This document shows positions 52,950 to 62,734 of a stretch of 64,000 bases of DNA, one piece after another (the stretch's first letter is position 1; every line of letters starts with the position of its first letter). Made by a program: the position numbers and the translations under genes. The notes below the pieces were generated by a model. The model searched no databases. It was not told the DNA's origin and worked only from the letters and a program-made list of their open reading frames with translations. The DNA lies in assembly GCA_964480565.1 (NCBI GenBank), contig CAYZSU010000003.1:1-64000 (forward strand). Reading direction: 5' to 3'. Origin of the DNA: CAYZSU01 sp964480565 (GTDB lineage: Bacteria; UBA10199; 2-02-FULL-44-16; JAAZCA01).

Positions 52950-53765
52950 ATGATGATTTTAACAGGTATTATAACAAATTTTTTTAAACATCAGTGCTTG
53001 AGCAAAGCAGAAAATATCGCATTTTGCGCACTTTTGGCCATGATTCCCATTGCAATGTTGGTGGTATCTATTGCAGGTTATTTTTTAGGTATATCCAATG
53101 ATGCACTGGTACTTATTGCTAATATGGCCACGGATTTTTTTCCAGTAGGCCGGGAATTTTTTATTGCCAACTTGCAATCCATTGTGGATCAGCGATCATC
53201 GCTCAGTATTTTTAGCGTTATTTTTTTGATTTTTGTTGCCATGATTTTAATGGCAACGATTGAGCGAATGTTGGATGATATTTTCGACACGGTATCTCGC
53301 AGAAATTTCTTTCATTCACGCCTTCTAGGAATTGCTATTATTTTTTGGGTAACGCTGTTATTTTCATTGCCACCCATGGTCAGTATTTTGGAAACACTAT
53401 TTCATAATTATGGTTTTGGCATTCCATTGTCAGCTTGGATGACAGGAAAAGTTTATTTCTTTTTAGTGGCCCTTTTTTCATACACTATGATGATTTTGAT
53501 TATACCCAATCGAAAGATTTATTTTCGGTATGCATTTGCGGGCGGAATTTTCTTTGCAATTGGTATTGTCTGTGCGCGTCTTATCTATCAGTGGTATATG
53601 GCCTTTGCGATTGACCGGTATAATATTATTTATGGATCATTATCTGCGGTCATTTTATTTCTTATTTGGATTTATTATATGTCGGTAGTTATTTTATTAG
53701 CTGCAGAAGTCGTTGCACAGCTTCAATTTAGTTTATGCTTTCATAAACGATTGAAGTCATCATAG
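52950..53765 (+). CDS. YihY/BrkB family membrane protein
   Basis: A 271-residue polytopic inner-membrane protein of the YihY (formerly RNase BN-like) family. Six membrane segments are visible, and the family sequence around KAENIAFCALLAMIPIAMLVVS is present near the N-terminus, with VYQWYMAF-like and YGSLSAVILFLIWIYYMSVVILLAAEV near the end. The family function is unresolved; older annotation as ribonuclease BN is wrong. It is packed 2 bases after der and 8 bases before the symporter gene. Confidence 0.9.
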   Translation: MMILTGIITNFFKHQCLSKAENIAFCALLAMIPIAMLVVSIAGYFLGISNDALVLIANMATDFFPVGREFFIANLQSIVDQRSSLSIFSVIFLIFVAMILMATIERMLDDIFDTVSRRNFFHSRLLGIAIIFWVTLLFSLPPMVSILETLFHNYGFGIPLSAWMTGKVYFFLVALFSYTMMILIIPNRKIYFRYAFAGGIFFAIGIVCARLIYQWYMAFAIDRYNIIYGSLSAVILFLIWIYYMSVVILLAAEVVAQLQFSLCFHKRLKSS

Positions 53766-53773
53766 GAGATATT

Positions 53774-55294
53774 ATGGAGCGAGTACAGCGTGCCAAGTGG
53801 GGCAGTCGAACGGGTTTTTTATTGGCAGCTATTGGATCTGCTGTTGGTCTTGGAAATATCTGGCGATTTCCATATATTGCATATAAAAATGGCGGTGGCG
53901 CATTTTTAATTCCATATATTGTGGCATTGATTTTAGTTGGTGTACCGCTGTTGATTGCTGAGCAAGGCTTAGGTCATTATTTTAACGCCTCTGCGCCGCT
54001 TTCTTTTTACCGTATTCGACGATCTTTAGAGTGGATTGGCTGGTGGCCAGTATTGCTAATTATGTTTGGTATTATGTTATACTATACGGTGGTCATGGGC
54101 TGGTGTATCAATTATTTATTTTATTCGATTGATTTGTCATGGGGAAATAATGTGGAGAGTTTTTTTCTCAATGATTTTCTAGGCATTTCATCAAATCCCT
54201 TTGAGCTGGGTTCTATTCGATGGGATATCTTAGGTTCAACTTTTTGCGTGTGGGCAATATTGGCATTTGTGGGTATTAAGGGTGTTAACAAAGGGCTTGA
54301 GCGCATTAATAAAATCTGTGTGCCATTGTTATTAGTGCTCATGTTGACTATGATGGTGTGGATTTTATTTTTACCTGGATCCACTCAAGGTATGATATCG
54401 CTGTTAACACCAGATACCAGCCGACTAACGGATCTTACCGTTTGGACCGATGCCTTTTCACAGGTGTTTTTTAGCTTATCTTTGGCGTTTGGTATTATGA
54501 TCGCATATGCGAGCTATTTGGGCAAAAATCCACAGATTGTAGAAAATTCATGGATTACAGCTATAGCAGATAGTGGATTTGCTATTTTTGCAGGTCTTGT
54601 AGTGTTTGGAACATTGGGTGTGATGGCTTCCACACAAGGTGTTAATATGTCAGATGTTGTTAAAGGTGGCCCTGGTTTGGCATTTATTATTTATCCTCAA
54701 GCGATTAGCTTATTACCGTTTGGGTCCTCATTCTTTGGAATATTGTTTTTTTCTGCATTACTATTTGCTGGAATAACCTCTGCAGTATCCATTGTGGAGG
54801 CATTTGTCAGTGCAGTTACAGATAATTTTAAGCTATCGCGTAACTCCGTTGTATTGGTATTATGCGGGCTTGGTTTTTTGGGAAGCACTATATTTACAAT
54901 GAGTTCTGGATTGTATTGGTTGGATATTGTCGATCATTTTTTGAATAATTTTGGATTATTGGCGATTGGGTTATTAGAAGCCATTGCCATCGCATGGTTT
55001 TTAGGAACAAAGCGTATTTGCAATCATGTAAATATGGGAGGTACGTTTCATATTGGCCGTTATTGGTCGATTTGTTTGCGATTTATTATACCTATTGTAT
55101 TGATAGCTATGTTGGTGTTGGCTGTGATTAAGGATGTGTCTACACCATATGAAGGGTATAGTTGGACTGCATTGATTGGCATTGGCATTGTGTGGTTTGG
55201 ATTAATCGTAATTGCAGCGATTGCGATGAGTGTGATTGCGCAAAAACGTCGTCACGATCATCATATAAGGGTATCTAATGTACACAGTGAGTAA
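53774..55294 (+). CDS. Neurotransmitter:sodium symporter family transporter
   Basis: A 506-residue sodium-coupled transporter of the SLC6/NSS (LeuT-like) family. The first segment contains the diagnostic SAVGLGNIWRFPYIAYKNGGGAFLIPY, with the unwound TM1 region. About 12 membrane segments follow, ending in a short basic tail. Bacterial members import amino acids with Na+; the exact substrate is not readable from sequence. AGGAGATATT precedes the ATG. It is followed by an unrelated TPR gene with a 135-base gap. Confidence 0.93.
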   Translation: MERVQRAKWGSRTGFLLAAIGSAVGLGNIWRFPYIAYKNGGGAFLIPYIVALILVGVPLLIAEQGLGHYFNASAPLSFYRIRRSLEWIGWWPVLLIMFGIMLYYTVVMGWCINYLFYSIDLSWGNNVESFFLNDFLGISSNPFELGSIRWDILGSTFCVWAILAFVGIKGVNKGLERINKICVPLLLVLMLTMMVWILFLPGSTQGMISLLTPDTSRLTDLTVWTDAFSQVFFSLSLAFGIMIAYASYLGKNPQIVENSWITAIADSGFAIFAGLVVFGTLGVMASTQGVNMSDVVKGGPGLAFIIYPQAISLLPFGSSFFGILFFSALLFAGITSAVSIVEAFVSAVTDNFKLSRNSVVLVLCGLGFLGSTIFTMSSGLYWLDIVDHFLNNFGLLAIGLLEAIAIAWFLGTKRICNHVNMGGTFHIGRYWSICLRFIIPIVLIAMLVLAVIKDVSTPYEGYSWTALIGIGIVWFGLIVIAAIAMSVIAQKRRHDHHIRVSNVHSE

Positions 55295-55429
55295 TTGACA
55301 CTACTATAGGCCTCTGTTAGGAATCGGGACAATGTACATAGCAATGGAATTGGATTGTCCATAAAATAGGCTTTTTTGTTATTCCAAAGGGCAACTCCAA
55401 AATAGAAATTAATCGTTGAAGGGAATATT

Positions 55430-56128
55430 ATGGCAACATACAAGCGACAACCGCGTACAAAAAAACACATTACTCAGCAAGATGAGTTTATTAATTGGTC
55501 AGTCAGATCCTATCAATGGATGCAAAGTCATTGGAAAACTGTATTGGAGGTTGTTGGCCTCATTGTATTTATATTTATTGTATCAGTAGGTGCGAATAGT
55601 TATTCGGAGTGGAAGCAAAATAAAGCCGCAAAAATATTTTTTGACATCAACCAAGTGGATTATTCGGATGATGAAAAAATAGCACAATTAAATACTTTTT
55701 TAAAAAACTATGCCCAGACATTTGCAGGGCGACAGGCATTAATGACATTGGGAAATCTGTATTTTAAATTGGAAAAATATGACGATGCAGCAAAATCGTT
55801 TACGCGTTTGGCAGATGCGGCTCATAATCAACCCATTCTTTATATTGCATCATTACATCGCCAAGCAGAGAGTTTAATAAAGCAAACGCAATACAAAAAA
55901 GCAGCGGATACATATTTAATCGCTGCTGCAAGTCCACATAATCAGATTGCTTTGAATAGTCGTTATTTAGCCGCAACATGCTATGAGCGTGATGGTGCAT
56001 TTAAAGATGCTCATAAATTGTATGAAAAAATTATTAGCAATGCATCAGATGATGATCAAGATATAAAAAATAAAAGCGAGGATCGTATTCTATGGCTTAT
56101 GGCTCACAACAAATTGTCAGACAAGTAG
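55430..56128 (+). CDS. YfgM-like membrane TPR protein
   Basis: A 232-residue protein with one membrane segment (residues about 38-60) preceded by a basic cytoplasmic segment and followed by periplasmic TPR-like helices (LMTLGNLYFKLEKYDDAAKSFTRLAD, LAATCYERDGAFKDAHKLYEKII). This architecture matches YfgM, an ancillary SecYEG-associated chaperone-type protein. In gammaproteobacteria yfgM is followed by yfgL (bamB), as is the case here, and der lies a few genes upstream, as in the hisS-yfgM-bamB-der cluster. AAGGGAA upstream of the ATG. Confidence 0.85.
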   Translation: MATYKRQPRTKKHITQQDEFINWSVRSYQWMQSHWKTVLEVVGLIVFIFIVSVGANSYSEWKQNKAAKIFFDINQVDYSDDEKIAQLNTFLKNYAQTFAGRQALMTLGNLYFKLEKYDDAAKSFTRLADAAHNQPILYIASLHRQAESLIKQTQYKKAADTYLIAAASPHNQIALNSRYLAATCYERDGAFKDAHKLYEKIISNASDDDQDIKNKSEDRILWLMAHNKLSDK

Positions 56129-57324
56129 TCGGAATTGCTGTTACAGCATTGTTTTTACTTTCTCCGCAGATACTTTATGCCGCGAAAAAATATGTGCCAC
56201 CACCTAAAACTCATTTTTTAAGTTGGGAATCCTTGCGGCGACCATATGAATATCGTCGATATAAAAAGCAAGTGCAGTCCAAACGGAAATTTGAATTTAA
56301 GCGTTTTCGAGTGATAAAATTTAAAAATAATGGGTTTATTAATTTTAATCCTATTGAAATGGCGACGCCTGTATTTTCATCCGATAATGCAATTGCATAT
56401 GTGGGTGCGAGTATGGGTCGATTTTATGCATTGGATATGAAGCAATCAAAAAAGAAATGGGCCACAGCGCTTAATGGATCTGTTCATTCAAGTGCAGTAT
56501 TAGGATCAACATATATCTATGTCGGTGATGCAAAAGGGTATGTGTACTCATTAAATCAAAATAATGGGCAGCGCCAGTGGCACACTCAGTTGGACACAAG
56601 CGTATTATCCACTCCCCTATTATATAAAGATAATTTATATGTCATGTCGTCCTCTGGTCGATTGTATGCATTAAATAAGGATACCGGCATTCGGCAATGG
56701 CATACAGATGCTATGGAAAAGGCCATCGGACTTTCTATCCATGGTAATGCCTCGCCGATTCGATATTTGGATAGTATCATTATTGGGACGCCAATAGGGA
56801 CCTTGATTGCATATGATTATAAAAATGGTCAGGTAAAATGGGTGCGTCAATTATCATCCCGACAAAATGAGTTTCACGATATTCACAGTACGCCAACATT
56901 ATTCAATGACATGCTCTATGTGACTACAGCTGAAGGGAAATTGTTTAATATTAATCCAAAAAATGGGCATATTGCTTGGGACATGTTTGTGGGTGGATCC
57001 AATCAACCGATCATCCATGATGATCGGATATATGTGAGTGGAGAAAATAGATTAACAGCGCTGAATCGTTTAACTGGTAAAATAGTATGGCAACAGGAAT
57101 TTGATAACCATGGATTGTCTGTTCCTGTGATCGGTAATGATTATTTGGCCATTTCATCCTCCATGGATCGTTTATATATCATTGATCCAAGTACAGGTGC
57201 AATTGCAGGGTATCGATATATTCGAAAAGGAAGTCTTGGCAATCCTGTGATCGTAAATGAAAAATTGTATGTGCTATCCAATAGTGGGCATTTCTTTGCA
57301 TTTGGTATCCATGAAGTAAAGTAA
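56092..57324 (+). CDS. bamB: BamB-like beta-propeller protein
   Basis: A 410-residue exported protein of PQQ-like eight-bladed beta-propeller repeats. A signal peptide (ending PQILYAA) lacks a lipobox, unlike classic BamB lipoprotein. Repeated blade motifs such as VGASMGRFYALDMKQSKKKWA, KGYVYSLNQNNGQRQWH and RLYALNKDTGIRQWH are clear. The family helps outer-membrane protein assembly with BamA/BamD. The gene overlaps the YfgM-like frame by 37 bases. Placement beside yfgM supports BamB, but absence of the lipid anchor is notable. Confidence 0.82.
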   Translation: MAYGSQQIVRQVVGIAVTALFLLSPQILYAAKKYVPPPKTHFLSWESLRRPYEYRRYKKQVQSKRKFEFKRFRVIKFKNNGFINFNPIEMATPVFSSDNAIAYVGASMGRFYALDMKQSKKKWATALNGSVHSSAVLGSTYIYVGDAKGYVYSLNQNNGQRQWHTQLDTSVLSTPLLYKDNLYVMSSSGRLYALNKDTGIRQWHTDAMEKAIGLSIHGNASPIRYLDSIIIGTPIGTLIAYDYKNGQVKWVRQLSSRQNEFHDIHSTPTLFNDMLYVTTAEGKLFNINPKNGHIAWDMFVGGSNQPIIHDDRIYVSGENRLTALNRLTGKIVWQQEFDNHGLSVPVIGNDYLAISSSMDRLYIIDPSTGAIAGYRYIRKGSLGNPVIVNEKLYVLSNSGHFFAFGIHEVK

Positions 57325-57406
57325 TACCTAGTGGATCAGCGTTTTGTAGTCACTTCCATCATAAAACCATTTACATGATGGTATTCACTATATATTCCTG
57401 TTTATC

Positions 57407-58045
57407 ATGTATATATTTTCACGATATTCCTGGGTGTTGATTGCCATATTAATTGCTTTTACTGCCTGTGTGAAATCCATGCCAAAATCCAGTATGGCTC
57501 ATCCGCCTATTGTGAAAGGGTTGTGGCAGATGCATGTGCAAGGATTTCCATCGTCTATGCAAATGGCCGGAGTGATTGCTGCTGATGGCACTTATCAGTT
57601 GGAGCTAATGGATGCCATGTTTCATCCATATATGCGATTGATATGGAATGGGTCGCATACAATTGTGACGGACATGCGGAAAAATCGCCGAGTTAAGCGC
57701 CTAGATGGAACTGCTCTGTTCCGACGATTGTTTCACATGCCCTTAAATCCAGCGTACTTAGGGTATTTATTGATGGGGCAGGTGCCGTCCACATTGTCTG
57801 ATAAACCGCATCGCATTATTCGCTCCGATGCTGGGCAGTGGCGTTATATTTATTTAAACGATGAAAAGAGTTCTTCCCAAGTACTGACCATATCCAATAG
57901 ACAGGGGCCTATGGCCAATGATATCCCCAAACAGATTTCTATTCACTATGCAGATCGTGCACATTGGACAATCACTGCAAAATCCGTTGATTTTATAGGT
58001 AAAATCCATCAAAATTCCAATTCAAGTGGGAGTGTGTGGAAATGA
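57407..58045 (+). CDS. LolB-like outer-membrane lipoprotein
   Basis: A 212-residue lipoprotein (lipobox AFTAC, Cys about residue 21). After a spacer the sequence GLWQMHVQGFPSSMQMAGVIAADGTYQLELM and later PLNPAYLGYLLMGQVP resemble the LolB lipoprotein-receptor fold (a GxxxxPxxxLxxWLxG type end). The similarity is weak; a general lipid-binding beta-barrel lipoprotein is an alternative. No strong ribosome site. The last 4 bases of its frame overlap the substrate-binding-protein start (ATGA). Confidence 0.5.
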   Translation: MYIFSRYSWVLIAILIAFTACVKSMPKSSMAHPPIVKGLWQMHVQGFPSSMQMAGVIAADGTYQLELMDAMFHPYMRLIWNGSHTIVTDMRKNRRVKRLDGTALFRRLFHMPLNPAYLGYLLMGQVPSTLSDKPHRIIRSDAGQWRYIYLNDEKSSSQVLTISNRQGPMANDIPKQISIHYADRAHWTITAKSVDFIGKIHQNSNSSGSVWK

Positions 58046-59658
58046 TTAATTGGCGGGTTATAACTGAATGCATATATTACCCAGTCATCTTTATTTTTGC
58101 GCTTAATTTTTTGATCGGCTGCCAGTATGCCTCTCCTAGAAATCCCAATCATTTTGTTAAGGGTATTTCTGTCAATCCATCCATATTAAATCCAGTGTTA
58201 GCCAGGGATGCAGATGCATTTTATGTGTGCCATCATATCTATGAAGCCTTAGTAACTATGGATAATGAGACGCTCGCCTATAAGCCGCTTTTGGCTACGC
58301 ATTGGGAGGTGTCCAAGGACCATACCGTATATACCTTTCATATAAAGAAGGATGTGTATTGGCATGATGGCTATCCCATGACCATGGCGGATATTTTATT
58401 TTCCTATCAGGTCTATATGGATAAGCGTTTGGATAATGCGCATCTACGCGGCTATGTGAGTAATATTACGGATTTGCGCGCGCTGGGTTCCCATATGCTT
58501 CAAATTACAGTTGAAAATCCAAATTTTAAAACATTTGAAGCGCTTTCAGGGATTGTGCATATTTTGCCCAAGCATATTTTTGAAGATATTGAGACATTTA
58601 ATACCAATCCATACAATCGCCGGCCAGTGGGCACTGGGCCGTATGCATTTTCGCATTGGAAAAACAATCAGCGCATTGTATTGAATCGCTTTGATCACTA
58701 TCATGGTCAACAGCCGGTATTTGAGAAATGGATATATAAAATTATTCCCAATGCAAATACGGCCTTTCAAATGTTAAAAAAGGAATCCATTGATTTAGCG
58801 GATATCAGTACATTACAATGGGTGTTTCAAAGCGATTCGGATTATTTTAAAGAGCGTTTTTCAAAATATAAATTTTTTTCGCCAAACTTTACATCATTTG
58901 TCTGGAATCTTCAAAAAGATATTTTTAAGGATAAACGCGTGCGTCAGGCCATGGCCATGCTCATTGATCGTCACACATTATTGAAAAATATTCTATTTGA
59001 TTTGGGCGAAACCATTGAGTCACCCATATATAAATTTTCAAAAAATTATAATCATGACATGGCGTCGACGGACTATCACCCAGAAAAAGCAGCGGCCTTA
59101 TTGCGCAAAGCAGGTTGGGGCGATCATAATCAGGATGGTATTTTGGATAAGGCTGGCAAGGATTTTGAATTTACATTTATCATGCCTTCCGGAGGATCTC
59201 TTTTTCAGAGCATAATGATTTACATGCAGCAACAATTTTTAAAGGTGGGCATACGCATGCATGTTGAGCGCTTGGAATGGGCAAGCTATTTGCGAGCTGT
59301 GATGAGCCGTGAATTTGACGCCATTATTCGAATGATAGTAATGCCTGTTCTGTCAGATCCATATATGCTATGGCATTCATCGCAGGCAAAACACGGGCAT
59401 AATGTTTCGGGTTTTTCACATCCGCGAGTGGATGCACTTTTGGAAGAAGCGCGTATTACATTTGATGCGAATAAGCGAAGTGTGTTATATTATGAGTTTG
59501 CGCAAATTTTACGCGATGAAATGGCCGCATTCTTTTTATTTACCCTACCAACGCGTTATGCCTATTCCAAACGATTTGAAAATGTGACTCGGTACCCCTT
59601 GGGTGTCGACCCATATGAATGGCAAATAAAACCGTGGCATCCCATGATGGAGTGGTAA
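58042..59658 (+). CDS. Peptide ABC transporter substrate-binding lipoprotein
   Basis: About 538 residues, the periplasmic binding protein of a peptide/nickel importer (SBP_bac_5, OppA/DppA family). It is a lipoprotein (LIGCQ, Cys about residue 27). Family segments are ISVNPSILNPVLARDADAFYVCHHIYEALVTMD, YTFHIKKDVYWHDGYPMTMADILFSY, and RRPVGTGPYAFSHWKNNQRIVL. It captures peptides and delivers them to the permeases that follow. ATG 58042 overlaps the upstream stop; an upstream GTG exists at 58036. First gene of a five-gene transport unit. Confidence 0.92.
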   Translation: MINWRVITECIYYPVIFIFALNFLIGCQYASPRNPNHFVKGISVNPSILNPVLARDADAFYVCHHIYEALVTMDNETLAYKPLLATHWEVSKDHTVYTFHIKKDVYWHDGYPMTMADILFSYQVYMDKRLDNAHLRGYVSNITDLRALGSHMLQITVENPNFKTFEALSGIVHILPKHIFEDIETFNTNPYNRRPVGTGPYAFSHWKNNQRIVLNRFDHYHGQQPVFEKWIYKIIPNANTAFQMLKKESIDLADISTLQWVFQSDSDYFKERFSKYKFFSPNFTSFVWNLQKDIFKDKRVRQAMAMLIDRHTLLKNILFDLGETIESPIYKFSKNYNHDMASTDYHPEKAAALLRKAGWGDHNQDGILDKAGKDFEFTFIMPSGGSLFQSIMIYMQQQFLKVGIRMHVERLEWASYLRAVMSREFDAIIRMIVMPVLSDPYMLWHSSQAKHGHNVSGFSHPRVDALLEEARITFDANKRSVLYYEFAQILRDEMAAFFLFTLPTRYAYSKRFENVTRYPLGVDPYEWQIKPWHPMMEW

Positions 59659-59660
59659 TT

Positions 59661-60668
59661 ATGTTGGGTTATATTGTTAAACGAAGTGTATTGATGGTCA
59701 TTACCCTTTTAGGGATTATTACCATGACATTTGCGATTATTCATTTAGCGCCTGGTGATCCCGCAGAGTTGCGTCAGCAATCATCATCGCATTTGCAAAG
59801 TGAAACAGCTGCATCAAAAATCATTGCAGATACTCGCAAGCTATATGGTTTGGATAAGCCCATCTATATGCAATATGGCATTTGGCTCATGCGCGTTTTT
59901 TCACTTGATTTTGGGCATTCCTATCATGACCATCGGCCGGTATGGGATAAGATAAAAGAGGCATTGCCCATCACGATTGCCTTAAACATTATTGTCCTAT
60001 GCATCATCTATATTGTGTCCATTCCGGTAGGCATATATGCGGCCATAAAACCGCGCACACTCATGGATCGCTTGTCATCCATTATCATGCTGATTTTATA
60101 TTCATTGCCCAGTTTTTGGGTGGCCATGATGTTAATTGTACTGCTTAGCGGCGGTGATTATGCGAATGTATTTCCAATCATTGGTATTGTTTCGGATAAT
60201 TGGCATGAGTTAAGCCTGTTTGGCAAAATTGGAAATGTGATCTGGCATTTGATTTTACCCATTATTTGCTTAAGCTATGGCGGTTTTGCTTTTTTATCGC
60301 GTTTTTCCAGAGCAACAATGCTCGATATATTGCAGCAGGACTATATTCGAACCGCACGTGCCAAGGGACTTAGCGAATGGGCGGTTATTCTTAAGCATGG
60401 CTTGCGCAATGCAGGGATACCATTGATTACGCTGATGGGAACTCTATTGCCATCGCTGATTGGTGGCAGTGTGATTATTGAACAAATATTTTCCATTCCT
60501 GGCATGGGGCGCTTGGGGTTTGAGTCCGTGCTATCGCGTGATTATCCGGTGATCATGGCAATCAGTGTGTTATCCGCTACATTGACACTGATCAGCATGT
60601 TTATATCGGATTTATTGTATATGTGGGTGGATCCGCGCATTGATCTAAGCGCAAGTAAACGAATATAG
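59661..60668 (+). CDS. Peptide ABC transporter permease (DppB type)
   Basis: A 335-residue inner-membrane permease with six membrane segments. N-terminal YIVKRSVLMVITLLGIITMTFAIIHLAPGDPAEL is the typical OppB/DppB start. The EAA-type loop is DYIRTARAKGLSEWAVILKHGLRNAGIP near residue 230-260, which docks the ATPases. The start at 59661 is just after the binding-protein stop; the frame opening at 59619 overlaps that gene and has no ribosome site. Pairs with the next gene. Confidence 0.95.
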   Translation: MLGYIVKRSVLMVITLLGIITMTFAIIHLAPGDPAELRQQSSSHLQSETAASKIIADTRKLYGLDKPIYMQYGIWLMRVFSLDFGHSYHDHRPVWDKIKEALPITIALNIIVLCIIYIVSIPVGIYAAIKPRTLMDRLSSIIMLILYSLPSFWVAMMLIVLLSGGDYANVFPIIGIVSDNWHELSLFGKIGNVIWHLILPIICLSYGGFAFLSRFSRATMLDILQQDYIRTARAKGLSEWAVILKHGLRNAGIPLITLMGTLLPSLIGGSVIIEQIFSIPGMGRLGFESVLSRDYPVIMAISVLSATLTLISMFISDLLYMWVDPRIDLSASKRI

Positions 60669-60689
60669 TGAGTAGATGAGGATTGTATT

Positions 60690-61679
60690 GTGTCTCAGCA
60701 TACATATTATCAATTATTGAAGCGGTCATTTTTTAAGAGCAACTTGGCATTATGCAGCCTTATTATCGCTATTTTCCTGGGTCTAATCGCTGTATTTGCG
60801 CCTTTTCTGGCCAATGATCGTCCTATTTTACTGTATCATGAGGGTGTATTATCCATGCCGATATTCAATCGGAGTATTGATTGGGAGTCGATTCAAATGC
60901 AATGTCAGGCAAGTCATAATTGTGATGAACAAATTGCGATTATGCCGTTCATTTCCTATCATCCCAATACATTTGATTTAAATGCAATTCTTGCATTGCC
61001 AAGCCAGTCGCATTTGCTCGGTACAACCCGTGATGGTCGCGATGTGGCGGCAAATTTAATTTGGGGTGCGCGTATTTCCATGTCCGTAGGATTTGTATCC
61101 ATCGGTATTGCATCATTTATCGGTATTATTTTGGGTATGCTTGCTGGGTATTATGGGGGATGGGTGGATTTGAGTATATCGCGGTTTATTGAGATTATGA
61201 TCTGTTTTCCAACATTCTTTTTGATCATTACGATTTTGGCTTTTGTGGGACCATCGATTTATAATATTATGATAGTGATTGGTTTAACTGGTTGGACAGG
61301 CATTGCGAGGCTTGTGCGAGGAGAGGTCTTAAAAGTAAAGTGCCGCGAGTTTATACTGGCTTCCATTGTGTCAGGCGCACGCGATACGCGCATTATGTGG
61401 CGGCATATATTGCCACATGCTATTTCGCCATTATGGGTGCCCATGTCATTTGGGATTGCATCTGCTATTTTGGCAGAATCTGGTTTGTCGTTTCTGGGGT
61501 TTGGCGTATCGCCATCCACGCCCAGCTGGGGCAATATGTTGTCACAGGCCATGGAGACCATGGATATTGCCTGGTGGTTGACTTTAGCGCCTGGCTCTGC
61601 GATTTTTATTACTGTGATAGCCTATAATTTAATTGGCGAGCATTTACGGGATGTGATTGATCCCAATATCAAGGAGTAA
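60690..61679 (+). CDS. Peptide ABC transporter permease (DppC type)
   Basis: The second permease, 329 residues, six membrane segments. Features are NLALCSLIIAIFLGLIAVFAPFLAND, HLLGTTRDGRDVAANLIWGARISM (DppC signature) and the EAA loop CREFILASIVSGARDTRIMWRHILPHAISPL. GTG start 60690. It forms the channel with the preceding permease. The following ATPase gene starts 2 bases after its stop. Confidence 0.95.
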   Translation: MSQHTYYQLLKRSFFKSNLALCSLIIAIFLGLIAVFAPFLANDRPILLYHEGVLSMPIFNRSIDWESIQMQCQASHNCDEQIAIMPFISYHPNTFDLNAILALPSQSHLLGTTRDGRDVAANLIWGARISMSVGFVSIGIASFIGIILGMLAGYYGGWVDLSISRFIEIMICFPTFFLIITILAFVGPSIYNIMIVIGLTGWTGIARLVRGEVLKVKCREFILASIVSGARDTRIMWRHILPHAISPLWVPMSFGIASAILAESGLSFLGFGVSPSTPSWGNMLSQAMETMDIAWWLTLAPGSAIFITVIAYNLIGEHLRDVIDPNIKE

Positions 61680-61681
61680 GC

Positions 61682-62674
61682 GTGACATTATTAGCTGTAG
61701 ATGGCTTGACCACACAGTTTGCAATTAATGGACAGTATGCAAATGCAGTGTCCAATGCATCGTTTCAGTTAAATAAAGGTGAAACAGTGTGCATTGTCGG
61801 TGAAAGTGGTTGTGGTAAAAGTGTGATGGCATTGTCCATTATGCAGCTAATTAGTTCACCTGGGCGTATTGCCAGTGGGCAGGTGCATTATCAAAACAAT
61901 ACCATGACTATGTCAGAAGATTTACTCACTTACTCGCCCAAACAAATGCAGCGTATTCGTGGCAACCGTATCGCCATGATCTTTCAAGAACCCATGACAT
62001 CGCTCAATCCGGTGTTTAGTATTGGTAATCAAATTTGTGAAAGTCTTTTATTGCATCAAAAATTGAATAAATCAGAGGCCAATGAAAAGGCCATGGACAT
62101 GCTAAATAAAGTGGGTATTGCAGAACCCAAAAAACGATTGAATGAATATCCGCATCAGCTTTCCGGTGGTATGCGTCAACGCGTGATGATTGCCATGGCA
62201 TTATGTTGTGAGCCGGATATTTTAATCGCTGATGAGCCGACAACAGCGCTGGATGTGACGATTCAAGCGCAGATTTTGGATTTGATGCAAGAATTACAGG
62301 ATGAACTGGGTATGGGAATTGTATTGGTGACTCATGACCTGGGTGTGGTTGCTCAAATGGCAACGACTATTATTGTGATGTATGCGGGGCAATTTGTGGA
62401 AATGGGCACGCCCGAAGAGATATTTTTTAATGCGAAACATCCATATACGCAAGGCTTGCTCCGAGCGATTATTTTCGGGAAGGAAAAAGGCAATGCTGCA
62501 CCATTGCCGACTATACCGGGACTCGTGCCCAGCTTATTGGATTTACCAAAGGGCTGTGCCTTTGCGGATCGCTGTTTGCATATGTCGGATGACTGTCAGC
62601 AAAGTGCTATTTCTGATGATCCATGTAATATGGGTCGTATGGTTAGATGCATACATGTAAATAATGGGGGTTGA
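61682..62674 (+). CDS. Peptide ABC transporter ATPase (DppD type)
   Basis: A 330-residue ATPase. Walker A GESGCGKSVM, Q loop EPMTSLNP, signature LSGGMRQRVMIAMAL, Walker B ILIADEPTTALD and H loop VTHD are all intact. The C-terminal oligopeptide/dipeptide extension (GCAFADRCLHMSDDC) with its cysteine cluster is present. GTG start at 61682 with AAGGAG six bases upstream. Works as a heterodimer with the next ATPase. Confidence 0.96.
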   Translation: MTLLAVDGLTTQFAINGQYANAVSNASFQLNKGETVCIVGESGCGKSVMALSIMQLISSPGRIASGQVHYQNNTMTMSEDLLTYSPKQMQRIRGNRIAMIFQEPMTSLNPVFSIGNQICESLLLHQKLNKSEANEKAMDMLNKVGIAEPKKRLNEYPHQLSGGMRQRVMIAMALCCEPDILIADEPTTALDVTIQAQILDLMQELQDELGMGIVLVTHDLGVVAQMATTIIVMYAGQFVEMGTPEEIFFNAKHPYTQGLLRAIIFGKEKGNAAPLPTIPGLVPSLLDLPKGCAFADRCLHMSDDCQQSAISDDPCNMGRMVRCIHVNNGG

Positions 62675-62734
62675 GCTGTACTCTTCAAGGAATGTCATTT
62701 CCTTATGGTGGAATATAAATAATTGAGAGTGAAA

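Noticed and set aside
59619..59660. Earlier start of the DppB-type permease
   Set aside because: It would overlap the substrate-binding gene; MLGYIVKRSV is the family start.
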